Source: Micromonospora sp. NBRC 110009
GTDB lineage: Bacteria > Actinomycetota > Actinomycetes > Mycobacteriales > Micromonosporaceae
Reading direction: 5' to 3'
DNA length: 64,000 nucleotides
NCBI RefSeq assembly: GCF_030518795.1
Contig: NZ_CP130427.1
Location: forward strand, 3,844,001 to 3,908,000
The translations under genes were made by a program, and so were the position numbers. The notes under the pieces are model-generated. The model was not told the origin of the DNA. It saw nothing but the letters and a program-made list of their open reading frames with translations, and did not search any database. This document shows, in pieces, positions 10,001 through 18,007 of this stretch. The stretch's first letter is position 1; each line of letters begins with the position of its first letter.

Positions 10001-10386
10001 CGGTAGTACTGCTCGAAGGCCGCCTGCTGGGCGTCGTTGAGCACGTCGCCGGCGGTGTTCAGGAACACCACGGCACGGAACTGCTTCAGGTGCGGCTCGT
10101 CGAACTTGCGGGGGTCGTTGGTGACCTCGACGGTGAACCGCCGGTCCTGCCCGAGTTGCTGGATGGCCTGCACACCGGCCGCGGTGGCGGCATTGTTGCC
10201 GCTGGCCGACCGGGTGAAGACGAGCACCTTGTACTGGATGCCGTTGCTGTTTGGAGCTGGGGCGGTGAGCACCGGCGCGGCCTGCGCCGGGGTCGGAGCC
10301 TGCTCCGCCGTCGCGACGAGCGTCGCGCCGACGAGGGCGAGCAGGCTGAGATGGATGGCGGCCCTACGGCCGAATGGTCTGCGCAT
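7051..10386 (-). CDS. Secreted modular ThuA / glucose-sorbosone dehydrogenase / PKD / CBM-like protein
   Basis: 1111 residues. A Sec signal runs to about residue 36 (ends PAQA). Order: ThuA-like domain about 50-270; beta-propeller of the glucose/sorbosone dehydrogenase (soluble PQQ-dependent) family about 285-745 (EPIGFDVLPDGRVIQTDR, CCHVAGDIAFD, LRGKILRITV, YAMGFRNPFRIT, ANYGWPLC); PKD domain about 765-855 (FAWDFDGNGTTD); and a C-terminal CBM6-like beta-sandwich ending at the last residue (NWVEFTGQG). The ThuA part lacks two histidines found in the small homologue at 2559-3332: FRH is missing and GVHSA reads GVNSA, so this domain may bind rather than catalyse. A role in oxidising extracellular sugars or glycosides is inferred. 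GAGCGAGG precedes the ATG. Confidence 0.85.
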   Translation of the reverse strand: MRRPFGRRAAIHLSLLALVGATLVATAEQAPTPAQAAPVLTAPAPNSNGIQYKVLVFTRSASGNNAATAAGVQAIQQLGQDRRFTVEVTNDPRKFDEPHLKQFRAVVFLNTAGDVLNDAQQAAFEQYYRDGGGFVGVNSAIEAEPDWSFLTNVLGTRATGAPSAASKATVTVADRVHPASESLPQRWSTTDRWYNFAANVRGVSHVLATVDEKTYAGGTMGFDHPITWCKDYQGGRSFYTGLGATPESYGTVDLRAHLGGAIQWAAGVTDGDCGATVLANYQMTVVGAQPNVNEPIGFDVLPDGRVIQTDRRGGVRLHNPETNSTTVLAQIPVYTNSEDGMYGPAIDKDFATNKWVYLYYAPPLDTPTGSAPTTSTDPTAWDVWKGYFQLSRFKFVDGENPSLDLSTEQKILQVPVDRGACCHVAGDIAFDSKNNLWLVTGDDTPAGGGGSGGFSPHNDSVSATGVYQAPFVDARRSSANTNDLRGKILRITVGADGSYTVPAGNLFPAGTAKTRPEIYAMGFRNPFRITVDKNDVAYITDYSPDSSVAQVGRGPAGTGRMMVVEKPANYGWPLCVQPNLPYIEMDWTTNPISPVAPFDCAAPKNTSRHNTGLTDLPRVEKSELWYSFQAPTPCPESYLSTPTQTCPVLFPELGTGGVGPHGAAKYDYDPELRSETKFPEYYDGAIFFGEFTRDTLKEIRLDDNGDILKINNVLNCGQAPTTPAKPFLCDNPMDMRWGADGNFYLLTYGDGFFNINPDAAMLKFSYVKGLRAPTAVLNATPTNGRAPLTVAFSSEGSKDPDPADSISFAWDFDGNGTTDSIDPNPSFTYTTNGVYTARLTVTDSSGKTASANTTITVGNTAPTVTVVTPLEGGFFSWGDDIPWSVTVTDPEDGPIDCSKVEVTFVLGHDSHGHGEANQFGCSGVLPTDADDASHGGYIYGVVSASYTDKGANGQPALTTVDQQIVQAKRHEVEFATDESGTTVATTADTGGGQQRGSLDRGDWLAINNTVNLKNMQSVTLRTSGGSAATAGQPRFGVEFRLDSPTGPLLTTATVKATAGNNAFTSTTVPITDPGGTHKLYLVLTTVSGGPTSGFGNLNWVEFTGQGIGVTP

Positions 10387-10597
10387 CGAACCTCGCTCTG
10401 GTCGGGCGGGTCCGCCTCAGCGGATGAGGCTGAGGAGGTCGCTGGGAGGTGACGAGAGCCTGGCCAGGTTCTACGCGAGACGATATTTGCGTCCGGGACC
10501 AAAGAGAAGAGGGGGAACCCAAAAGTTTTAGATGAATCGACACCACTTTCGTTCAGGATGAGCAAAAGTAGGTCGTGGGTGCTCTTCGGACAGACGG

Positions 10598-10633
10598 GAG
10601 CGGGCCGGTCGCCCGATGGCGACCGGCCCGCTC
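10598..10633 (-). terminator. Strong terminator hairpin after the YtxH-like gene
   Basis: GAGCGGGCCGGTCGCC, loop CGAT, GGCGACCGGCCCGCTC: a perfect 16-bp stem 11 bases past the stop at 10644. It also insulates the ThuA-dehydrogenase promoter region from read-through. Confidence 0.75.
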
Positions 10634-10643
10634 TCCGGATACG

Positions 10644-11036
10644 TCAGAGGTTACTGCTCGTGCCGGACGACTTGCTGCTCGTGCTGCTGCTCGTCGAGCC
10701 GGTCGCGCTGGTCGAACCCGGGCCGGTCGACCCGGACTTGGCGCCGACGGTGGCCGGCGTGCCGGCGAACGGCTTGTCGGCCGCGGTCAGCCCCTGCTTG
10801 CTGCCGTTGCCGGTGCCCAGCTTCTCGCCGAGCTTGGTCTGGCCCAGCTTGTCCTTGCCCTCGGAGTAGAGCCGGGTCGCCTGGGCCTGGGCCACGCCCG
10901 CCGCCTCCTGGACGGTCGGGTGGTCGAGCACCTTGCGGCCCCGGATCATCAGCTCCTCGTACTTCTCTCGGCCGGCACGGGCGCCCAGGACGAATCCCGC
11001 AGCCAGCCCGCCAAGAAACATGATCTTTCCGCGCAT
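10644..11036 (-). CDS. YtxH-like small membrane-associated protein
   Basis: 130 residues. The N-terminus MRGKIMFLGGLAAGFVLGARAG is a single glycine-rich hydrophobic segment followed by REKYEEL, characteristic of YtxH/gas-vesicle-type stress proteins. The middle is charged (QAQATRLYSEGKDKLGQTKLGEKL) and the C-terminus is a low-complexity Ser/Thr/Gly tail. AAGGAG lies 5 bases before the ATG. Function is unknown; members of this family are often stress-induced membrane-anchored proteins. It stands alone, with its own terminator, and is divergent from tRNA-Asn. Confidence 0.75.
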   Translation of the reverse strand: MRGKIMFLGGLAAGFVLGARAGREKYEELMIRGRKVLDHPTVQEAAGVAQAQATRLYSEGKDKLGQTKLGEKLGTGNGSKQGLTAADKPFAGTPATVGAKSGSTGPGSTSATGSTSSSTSSKSSGTSSNL

Positions 11037-11326
11037 GGCGGCTCCTTCCGTACCTGACGCGCCGCCGTCCCCGTCCGGGCGGTTCCCCGGCGGGAGCGAC
11101 CATCTCGCGCCTGCGTCCTCTGTCGGCGGCTAACTACCCATCCTGCTCTCCGCTCATGCCTCCTTGGGGCGAGATGACGATTTGTCCGTTTTGCTGGTGG
11201 GGTCGCGTGGCCGGGACGTGGGCGGTCCCCGGTGCGGTAACCCCCTGGCGCACCACCCCCCGATGTCCTGTACTCTTGTCCCCGTCGCCCGGCGCGGAGA
11301 GATCCGCAGCGCCGGGTGATCTACGG

Positions 11327-11399
11327 TCCCCCGTAGCTCAATTGGCAGAGCAGCCGGCTGTTAACCGGCAGGTTTTTGGTTCGAGTCCAAACGGGGGAG
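11327..11399 (+). tRNA. tRNA-Asn (GUU)
   Basis: Complete cloverleaf of 73 nt: acceptor TCCCCCG pairs with CGGGGGA, D-stem GCTC/GAGC, anticodon loop CTGTTAA with anticodon GTT at 11360-11362, T-loop TTCGAGT, discriminator G. CCA is not encoded. A possible -10 hexamer, TACTCT, lies at 11271-11276. Confidence 0.95.
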
Positions 11400-11411
11400 C
11401 TCAGCTCCACG

Positions 11412-11443
11412 ACGCCCGTCGGCCTGGCCGGCGGGCGTTTCTC
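11412..11443 (+). terminator. Rho-independent terminator of tRNA-Asn
   Basis: ACGCCCG pairs with CGGGCGT around an inner GGCC/GGCC stem and is followed by TTTCTCGT, one of the few hairpins here with a T-rich tail. It begins 13 bases after the tRNA. Confidence 0.7.
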
Positions 11444-11567
11444 GTGCGCCGGCACCGGCCCAACGCCCGGTTTCCGCCCGCGGGCGCCGCTTCGCCCGGC
11501 AGGATGGTCGCTGTCGACTGGGACTCCCGCTGCGTCGACCGGTGCGTCGGTACGAGGGTGGGTGGAG

Positions 11568-13706
11568 ATGGCCGGAGGGCGAGGCCGCTGGACGGCCACC
11601 CTGATCGCGCTGGTGGTCGTGCTGGGCTGGCTGGTCCTCGGCGGCATCGCCGGGCCCTACTCCGGGAAGCTCGGTGACGTCGCGACCAACAACAACGCCT
11701 CCTTCCTTCCCGCCGACGCCGAGGCGACCCGGGCGCAGAACCTGTCGGCCGGCTTCGTCGAGAGGGAGACCACCCCGGCCCTCGTCGTCTACGAACGCAC
11801 CTCGGGCATCACCCCCGCCGACCAGCAGCGGATCCAGGTCGACGCGGCGCGCTTCGCCCAGGTGCCGGGCGTGGTCGGCCCGCTGCCGCCGCCGATCGTC
11901 AGCCAGGACCGGCAGGCCGTGCAGGTCGTCGTCCCGATCGACAGCTCGGAGGGCGAACAGATCCGCGCGGTGGTCGACCGGTTGCGCACGATCGCCGGCG
12001 CGGACCGGGACGGCCTCACCGTCGACGTCGCCGGGCCGGCCGGGCTGCTCGCCGACCTGATCGAGGTGTTCACCGCCATCGACGGCCCGCTGCTGCTGGT
12101 CACCCTGGTCGTGGTGCTGGTCATCCTGCTGATCGTCTACCGCAGCCCGGTGCTGTGGATCTTCCCGCTGCTCGCCGCCGGGATGTCGTACTCGCTGGCC
12201 GCGCTCTGCGTCTACCTGCTGGCCAGGAACGACGTCATCAAGCTGAACGGGCAGGCCCAGGGCATCCTCACCGTGTTGGTCTTCGGCGCCGGCACCGACT
12301 ACGCGCTGCTGCTCATCGCCCGCTACCGCGAGGAACTGCACCGGCACGACCGGCCCGGGGCGGCGATGCGGGCCGCCTGGCGGGGCGCCGCCCCGGCGAT
12401 CATCGCGTCCGGCGCGACGGTCATCGTCAGCCTGCTCTGCCTCCTGCTGTCCAGCCTCAACTCCAACCGGGCGCTCGGCCCGGTCGCCGCGGTCGGCATC
12501 GCCGCCACGCTGCTGGTGATGCTCACCTTCCTCCCCGCCCTGCTGCTACTCGGCGGACGGTGGGCGTTCTGGCCCCGGCGGCCCCGCCTCGACCACGCCG
12601 ACCCGCACACCGAGCACGGTGTCTGGGGCCGGATCGCCGGCTTCGTGGCCCGCCGGGCTCGGACCGTCTGGCTGGTCACCGCGGTGGTCCTGGCCGCCCT
12701 CGCGGTCGGCGTGACCCAGCTCGGCGCCACCACCCTCGGCCAGTCCGACCTGTTCACCAACCGCACCGACTCGGTCGCCGGCCAGGAGGCGATCGCCCGG
12801 CACTACCCGGCCGGCACCGGCAGCCCGGCCACCATCTTCACCAACGAGGCCACCGCCCGGCAGGTGGCCCAGGTGGCGCAGGGCGTGCCCGGGGTGTCCT
12901 CCGTCCGCCCCCTCACCGCCCAGAACCAGGCCGGGCCGCCCGACCCGAACGCACCGCCCCTCGTGGTCGACGGGCGGGTGCAGCTGCTGGCCACCCTGGC
13001 CGACCCGCCGGACAGCAACGGGGCCGAGCGGACCATCCGCGATCTGCGCGCGGCGGTGCACCGGGTGCCCGGCGCGGACTCCGTGGTCGGCGGGTTCACC
13101 GCCATCAACGTGGACACCGCCGCCGCCACCACCCGCGACCGTAACGTCATCATCCCGGTGGTGCTGCTGGTCATCGCGATCATCCTGGCGCTGCTGCTGC
13201 GCGCCCTGGTCGCCCCGATCCTGCTGATCGCCACCGTGGTGCTGTCGTTCCTGGCCACGCTCGGCCTCTGCGCACTGATCTTCAGGTACCTGCTGGACTT
13301 CCCCGGCGTCGACCAGTCCTTCCCGCTCTTCGCGTTCGTCTTCCTGGTCGCCCTCGGCATCGACTACAACATCTTCCTGATGAGCCGGGTCCGCGAGGAG
13401 TCGGTCCGGCGGGGCACCCGGGCCGGCGTCCTGGCCGGGCTCGCCGTCACCGGCGGCGTGATCACCTCGGCCGGCATCGTGCTCGCCGCCACCTTCTCCG
13501 CGCTCGCCGTCCTGCCGCTGGTGGTGCTCGTCGAGCTGGGCGTGGCGGTCGCCGCCGGGGTGCTGCTCGACACCATCGTCGTCCGGTCGCTGCTGGTGCC
13601 CGCGCTCGCGTACGACATCGGGCCGAAGATCTGGTGGCCGAGCCGGCTCGCCCGGGCCAACCGGGACGGCGACCGGGCCGGGGCGGAGGTCGTCGGTGTC
13701 CGGTGA
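11568..13706 (+). CDS. MMPL/RND-family membrane exporter
   Basis: 712-residue integral membrane protein with two repeated halves, each with a first helix, an extracytoplasmic domain and a block of membrane helices. Hydrophobic segments: ATLIALVVVLGWLVLG near the N-terminus, LLLVTLVVVLVILLIVY, ILTVLVFGAGTDYALLLIARY, and in the second half VIIPVVLLVIAIILALLL and FLVALGIDYNIFLMSRVREE. The GAGTDYALLL and ALGIDYNIFL motifs carry the conserved Asp-Tyr pairs used for proton coupling in MMPL proteins. Start ATG 11568 lies 9 bases after GAGGG; GTG 11562 is an alternative. Substrate unknown; homologues export lipids, pigments or drugs. Overlaps the next gene by 11 bases. Confidence 0.9.
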   Translation: MAGGRGRWTATLIALVVVLGWLVLGGIAGPYSGKLGDVATNNNASFLPADAEATRAQNLSAGFVERETTPALVVYERTSGITPADQQRIQVDAARFAQVPGVVGPLPPPIVSQDRQAVQVVVPIDSSEGEQIRAVVDRLRTIAGADRDGLTVDVAGPAGLLADLIEVFTAIDGPLLLVTLVVVLVILLIVYRSPVLWIFPLLAAGMSYSLAALCVYLLARNDVIKLNGQAQGILTVLVFGAGTDYALLLIARYREELHRHDRPGAAMRAAWRGAAPAIIASGATVIVSLLCLLLSSLNSNRALGPVAAVGIAATLLVMLTFLPALLLLGGRWAFWPRRPRLDHADPHTEHGVWGRIAGFVARRARTVWLVTAVVLAALAVGVTQLGATTLGQSDLFTNRTDSVAGQEAIARHYPAGTGSPATIFTNEATARQVAQVAQGVPGVSSVRPLTAQNQAGPPDPNAPPLVVDGRVQLLATLADPPDSNGAERTIRDLRAAVHRVPGADSVVGGFTAINVDTAAATTRDRNVIIPVVLLVIAIILALLLRALVAPILLIATVVLSFLATLGLCALIFRYLLDFPGVDQSFPLFAFVFLVALGIDYNIFLMSRVREESVRRGTRAGVLAGLAVTGGVITSAGIVLAATFSALAVLPLVVLVELGVAVAAGVLLDTIVVRSLLVPALAYDIGPKIWWPSRLARANRDGDRAGAEVVGVR

Positions 13707-14934
13707 GGCCGACGTCGTCATCGTCGGCGGCGGGCTGGCCGGCCTCGCCGCCGCCCGCCGGCTGCACCGCGCCGGCGTGCCGTGGCGGCTGCTCGAAGCC
13801 GGCGACCGGCTCGGCGGCCGGGTGGCCACCGACGAGGTCGACGGCTACCTGCTGGACCGCGGCTTCCAGGTGCTCAACACCGCGTACCCGCGGCTCGGCG
13901 GCCTGCTCGACCTGGGCCCCCTCGACCTCGGCTGGTTCACCTCCGGCGTGCTGGTCCGCCGCGGCGACCGCCTCGAACGGCTGGTCAACCCGCTGCGCGA
14001 CCCCGCCGGCACGCGCGGCACGATGACCGCCCGGATCGGCTCCCTCGTCGACCGGCTCCGCTTCGCCGCACTCGCCACCGGCTGCGCCACCCTGCCGGTG
14101 GGCCGGCTGCTCAACGCGCCCGAGACGACCAGCGAGGCGGCGCTGCGCCGGGCCGGGCTCTCCGACGCGTTCATCGAGGAGCTGCTCCGGCCGTTCCTCT
14201 CCGGGGTGCTCCTCGACCGGGAGCTGGCGACCTCCAGCCACGTGCTGGCGGTGTTCCTGCGCTCGTTCGCCCGGGGCCGGATCGGGCTGCCCGCCCGGGG
14301 GATGGCCGCGCTGCCCCGGGCCGTCGCCGCTCCGCTGCCCGCCGAGCTGATCGAGGTGGACACCCCGGTCGCGGAGGTCGCGCCCGGCCGGGTCCGCACC
14401 GGCAGCGGCGAGATCACCTGCCGCGCCGTGTTGGTCGCCGTGGACCCGCCGGCAGCCGCCACGCTGCTGCCCCAGCTCCACCGGGTACGCATGCACGGCT
14501 ACACGACCTACTACCACAGCACCGACACCCCGCCCCTGGCCGAGCCGATCCTGCTGCTCGACGGGGAGCGGCGGGAACTGGTCGCCAACACCGTGGTGCC
14601 GAGCAACGCCGCGCCCACCTACGCGCCGGGCGGCCGGCACCTGGTGGCCACCTCGGTGGTCGGCCCGCAGGCCCCGCCCGAGCCGGTCATCCGGCGGGAA
14701 CTCGACCGGCTCTACGGCCGCTCCACCGCCGACTGGACCCACCTCACCACCGTCTCCGTGCCGGACGCGCTGCCCGCCATGCCGCCACCGCAGGGCCGGC
14801 TGCGCAAGCCGGTCGCGCTGGCCGACGGGCTCTTCGTCGCCGGCGACCACCGGGACAGCCCGTCCATCCAGGGCGCGCTGGCCAGCGGCTGGCGGGCCGC
14901 CGGCGCCGTGCTCGCCGCGCTACGGCCCAGCTGA
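13696..14934 (+). CDS. FAD-dependent amine-oxidase/phytoene-desaturase-like oxidoreductase
   Basis: 412 residues. N-terminal dinucleotide fold VVIVGGGLAGLAAARRL, then LEAGDRLGGRVATDEVDGYLLDRGFQVL, the signature of NAD(P)-binding Rossmann-like flavoproteins of the amine-oxidase/protoporphyrinogen-oxidase type. The C-terminus GLFVAGDHRDSPSIQGALASG is the second FAD-contacting motif. The middle (residues about 120-330) is the variable substrate domain. GTG start at 13696 inside the MMPL gene (11-base overlap), so co-translation is likely. Substrate unknown. Linkage to an MMPL exporter could mean oxidation and export of a lipid or isoprenoid, but that is speculative. Confidence 0.85.
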   Translation: MSGEADVVIVGGGLAGLAAARRLHRAGVPWRLLEAGDRLGGRVATDEVDGYLLDRGFQVLNTAYPRLGGLLDLGPLDLGWFTSGVLVRRGDRLERLVNPLRDPAGTRGTMTARIGSLVDRLRFAALATGCATLPVGRLLNAPETTSEAALRRAGLSDAFIEELLRPFLSGVLLDRELATSSHVLAVFLRSFARGRIGLPARGMAALPRAVAAPLPAELIEVDTPVAEVAPGRVRTGSGEITCRAVLVAVDPPAAATLLPQLHRVRMHGYTTYYHSTDTPPLAEPILLLDGERRELVANTVVPSNAAPTYAPGGRHLVATSVVGPQAPPEPVIRRELDRLYGRSTADWTHLTTVSVPDALPAMPPPQGRLRKPVALADGLFVAGDHRDSPSIQGALASGWRAAGAVLAALRPS

Positions 14935-14997
14935 CGGCGGAGGTCCGAGCTGGACGGGGGACCCGAAGACGGTTCGTGATCACCTATCATCGCCGCC

Positions 14998-15945
14998 ATG
15001 CCCGCACCCTACCCGGCGATCACCTTCGAGCCGGCCGCCGCGTATCCCGAGGTCACACCGCTGCGCGCGGCGCTCACCGCCGGCGACTGGGCCGGTGTGC
15101 ACGCGTTGCTGGACCCGCTGGACTGGAACGGCCGCTCCCTGCTGGTCGGCCTCGCCGGCGAGGTGTCCGGGATCGAGCCGTTCCTGCGGTCCGTCACGGC
15201 CGCCCACCCGGGAGACACCCTCGCGCCGACCCTCCTCGCCGCGCACCTGATCAGGGTGGGCTGGGACATCCGCACCGGCGCCCGGGCGCAGTACGTCAGC
15301 CGGGAGCAGTTCGAGCAGTTCCACGCGTACCTGCGGCAGGCGGAGCAGCTCCTCATCGACGTCTGCGCCCGCGACCCGGGCAATGCGGCGGCCTGGCAGC
15401 TGCGGCTGCGCGCGGCGAGGGGCCTCGAGCTGGGCCAGGCGGAGGCGCGCCGTCGCTACGACCGGCTCTCCCGGGCCTTCCCGCACCACGTGAGCGCCCA
15501 GCAGTCGCTGCTGCAGCAGTTCTGCCCGAAGTGGAGCGGCACCTGGGACAAGGCGTTCGCCTTCGCCCGGGAGTGCATGGCCGCCGCCCCGGAGGGAGCC
15601 CACAACGCGGTCGTCCTCGCCGAGGCGCACCTGGAGCGGTGGACCGACGGGGACAGCAGCGCCGAGCGGGCCCGCTACCGCAAGGACCCGCAGTTCAAGC
15701 GGGACATCTGGGAGGCCGCCCAGCGGTCGGTGCTGCACCCGCGCTTCGAGCACCGGCACGGTTGGGTGTCGGTCCGGTCGATGTTCGCCCTGATGCTCTG
15801 CGTCGCCGAGTTCTGGGATGCCGCGATCGCCCAGTTCACCGCGCTCGGCCACCTGGCCAGCGAGTACCCGTGGTCGTACCTCGGTGGGGTCGAGGGCCTG
15901 GAGAAGTTCCGCGGCGAGGCGTACGCGAAGGGTGGCCAGCGATGA
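14998..15945 (+). CDS. TPR-like alpha-helical protein of unknown function
   Basis: 315 residues with no signal or membrane segment. The sequence is almost all amphipathic helices with Ala/Leu/Trp spacing like tetratricopeptide or Sel1 folds (for example LTAGDWAGVHALLDPLDW, AYLRQAEQLLIDVCARDPGNAAAWQLRL, HNAVVLAEAHLERWTDG). No catalytic motif seen. Its stop overlaps the start of an M16 protease gene by ATGA, so the two proteins are probably made in fixed ratio and may act together, for instance as substrate adaptor or regulator. I do not recognise a characterised orthologue. Confidence 0.75.
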   Translation: MPAPYPAITFEPAAAYPEVTPLRAALTAGDWAGVHALLDPLDWNGRSLLVGLAGEVSGIEPFLRSVTAAHPGDTLAPTLLAAHLIRVGWDIRTGARAQYVSREQFEQFHAYLRQAEQLLIDVCARDPGNAAAWQLRLRAARGLELGQAEARRRYDRLSRAFPHHVSAQQSLLQQFCPKWSGTWDKAFAFARECMAAAPEGAHNAVVLAEAHLERWTDGDSSAERARYRKDPQFKRDIWEAAQRSVLHPRFEHRHGWVSVRSMFALMLCVAEFWDAAIAQFTALGHLASEYPWSYLGGVEGLEKFRGEAYAKGGQR

Positions 15946-17633
15946 TCCGCCAGCTCGAGGTCGACGGGGTGCCGACCCTGCTCGCCCCCACGGCCGGGCC
16001 GATGCGCGCCGGCCTCACCTTCCGGGTGGGCGTCGCCGACGAGACCCTGGCCCGCAGCGGCGTCACCCACCTGCTGGAGCACCTGGCGCTCGCCCCGCTC
16101 GGCCTCACCGACTACCACTTCAACGGGGCCACCGCCCCCACCTTCACCTCCTTCTACATGCAGGGCTCGGAACAGGACATCGCCGGCTTCCTCACCGCCG
16201 TCTGCCGCAACCTGCACGACCTGCCGATGGCCCGGCTGCAGGTGGAGAAGGAGATCCTGCGGACCGAGTGGAGCGGCCGCGGCAGCATCGACCAGGTGCC
16301 GTTGTGGCGGCACGGCGCCCGGGACCACGGCCTGACCAGCTACCCGGAGTTCGGCCTGTACGCGCTCACCGAGCACGACCTGCGGGCGTGGGCGGCCCGG
16401 TGGTTCACCCGGGAGAACGCGGTGCTCTGGATCGCCGGGGACCGGGTACCGGAGGGCCTCCGGCTGACCCTGCCGCCCGGCGTACGGCAGCCCGTGCCGC
16501 CGGTGTCGTCGGCGCTGCCGCGCACCCCGGCGTACTTCGTGCACGGCTCGCGGATGGTGGTGCTGGACTCCGTCGTGCGGCGCCGGACCGCCGCGGCCGT
16601 CTTCGCCGACGTGCTGGAGCGCGAGCTGTACCGCTCGCTGCGCCAGGAGGACGGCCTCTCCTACGCCGTCGACACCGGATACGACCCGCGCGGCGACGGG
16701 CGGGCCACCCTGCGCGCCCTCGCCGACGCGCTCCCCGAGAAGCAGGACGCCCTGGTCGGCGGCTTCGTCGACACCCTGGCCAAGCTGCGCGTCGGGCGGA
16801 TCGAGCAGGCCGACCTGGACGCCACCCTGGCCAAGCGGGACGACGTCCTGGGCACCGCCGAGGTGGACGCGGCCCGGCTGCCCGGCCAGGCGTGGGACCT
16901 GCTCACCGGCCAGCCGGTCCGCGGCGTCGACGAGCTGCGCGCCGAACTCAAGGCGGTCACCCTCGCCGACCTGCACGAGGTCGCCCAGGAGGTCACGTCC
17001 AGCGCGCTGCTCATGGTCCCCGACGGCACCCGGGCGGACTGGGCCGGCTTCACCCCGGCACCCACCCAGTCCGAGCACGCCGTCGCCGGCACCGCCTACC
17101 GGGAACGCGAGGGCGGCGGCGAGCTGCGGGTCGGCGTCGAGGGCGTCAGCTTCGCCGCGCCCGAGGGCGCCGCCACCGTCCGGTACGCCGAGTGCGCCGC
17201 CCTGCTCGCCTGGCCGGACGGCGCCCGCCGGATGATCGGCTACGACGGCATCACGGTGCACATCGAACCGACCCTGCTCGACCTGCACCCCGGCGCCATC
17301 GCGGTGATCGACCAGCAGGTGCCCGCCGACCGCCGGGTGCCGATGCCGGCCCGCCCGCCGGAGCGGGTCCCCCAGCCGTACGCGGGCGGCGGCCGGCCCG
17401 GCGCCACGGCCCGACCGGCGCCGCACGCCTGGTGGGCGATCCTGCTGATGGTGCTCAGCGGCCTCGCCACCCTCGGCGTCGGCGGGTTCAGCCTGCTGCT
17501 CACCATCGGCATGCTGCTGCCCGACGAGACCGGGACCGACGACGGCTGGCTGTGGGCCGTGGTCGTGGCGGGCTGGCTGCTCACTGTTATCCTCGCGTTG
17601 CCCATCGTGCTGTTGCGGCGGCGGCGACGCTGA
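15942..17633 (+). CDS. M16 family zinc metallopeptidase with C-terminal membrane anchor
   Basis: 563 residues. Inverted zinc motif HxxEH is present as H43-L-L-E46-H47, followed by the VEKEILRTEW segment where the third Glu ligand of M16 enzymes is expected. A second M16-like lobe with a typical substrate-binding RQEDGLSYAV segment follows around residues 190-330, so it resembles a pitrilysin/insulinase-type half enzyme. The C-terminus carries two membrane helices (WWAILLMVLSGLATLGVGGF, then WAVVVAGWLLTVILALPIVLL) ending in RRRRR, an unusual feature for M16 proteins. The catalytic part is probably cytoplasmic and membrane-tethered. Translationally coupled to the TPR-like gene. Confidence 0.85.
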   Translation: MIRQLEVDGVPTLLAPTAGPMRAGLTFRVGVADETLARSGVTHLLEHLALAPLGLTDYHFNGATAPTFTSFYMQGSEQDIAGFLTAVCRNLHDLPMARLQVEKEILRTEWSGRGSIDQVPLWRHGARDHGLTSYPEFGLYALTEHDLRAWAARWFTRENAVLWIAGDRVPEGLRLTLPPGVRQPVPPVSSALPRTPAYFVHGSRMVVLDSVVRRRTAAAVFADVLERELYRSLRQEDGLSYAVDTGYDPRGDGRATLRALADALPEKQDALVGGFVDTLAKLRVGRIEQADLDATLAKRDDVLGTAEVDAARLPGQAWDLLTGQPVRGVDELRAELKAVTLADLHEVAQEVTSSALLMVPDGTRADWAGFTPAPTQSEHAVAGTAYREREGGGELRVGVEGVSFAAPEGAATVRYAECAALLAWPDGARRMIGYDGITVHIEPTLLDLHPGAIAVIDQQVPADRRVPMPARPPERVPQPYAGGGRPGATARPAPHAWWAILLMVLSGLATLGVGGFSLLLTIGMLLPDETGTDDGWLWAVVVAGWLLTVILALPIVLLRRRRR

Positions 17634-17686
17634 GGTTCGTGGTGGCCGGTGATCCATCCGGCGGGTTAGGATCCCGGCGCGGTGAC

Positions 17687-17760
17687 GGGGCGGTAGCTCA
17701 GCGGGTTAGAGCAGGGGACTCATAATCCCTCGGTCGCGGGTTCGAGTCCCGCCCGCCCCA
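17687..17760 (+). tRNA. tRNA-Met (CAU)
   Basis: Cloverleaf: acceptor GGGGCGG/CCGCCCC, D-arm with GGGTTAGAGC, anticodon loop CTCATAA giving CAT, T-stem GCGGG/CCCGC with TTCGAGT, discriminator A, and an encoded CCA at 17761-17763. The CAT anticodon could also belong to a tRNA-Ile modified to lysidine, but the loop context fits elongator Met. It marks the left edge of the accessory region that runs to about 28 kb. Confidence 0.9.
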
Positions 17761-18007
17761 CCACGAAAACACCCTGGTCAGGCATGGTGCCGACGACCCG
17801 GATGAACGGCGTCAAGATCGGGACCGACGCCGTCAGTCCGCACTGAGTCCGCAGCAGCACGAGCCGCCGCCCGGTCGAGACGGTCCGCCACCTGGAGAAG
17901 GCCCGCTTCACCGATGCGGTTCCCCGCCGTCATGGCAGGCTGTCGACGACTGGGCAGATACCGAATCTTCGTTGCCTCGGCGCTGGCCGACCTGAAGGAT
18001 GCGGGTC

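Noticed and set aside
6997..10452. An open frame of 1151 codons on the plus strand opposite the ThuA-dehydrogenase gene
   Set aside because: It is the antisense shadow of a clear secreted protein, is Val/Gly/Arg-rich without motifs, and lacks a signal or a domain.
13782..17633. A 1283-codon plus-strand frame over several genes
   Set aside because: Only the final part is the M16 protease; the earlier part is out of frame with the oxidoreductase and TPR-like genes and is Arg/Pro-rich.
17720..17911. A 63-residue minus-strand frame ending AGLEPATEGL across tRNA-Met
   Set aside because: The peptide is the usual accidental translation of tRNA sequence, not a gene.
17764..18007. Integrase gene or remnant next to tRNA-Met
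   Set aside because: No frame shows the R-H-R-Y or serine-recombinase motifs; a duplicate of the tRNA 3' end was not found in the window either.
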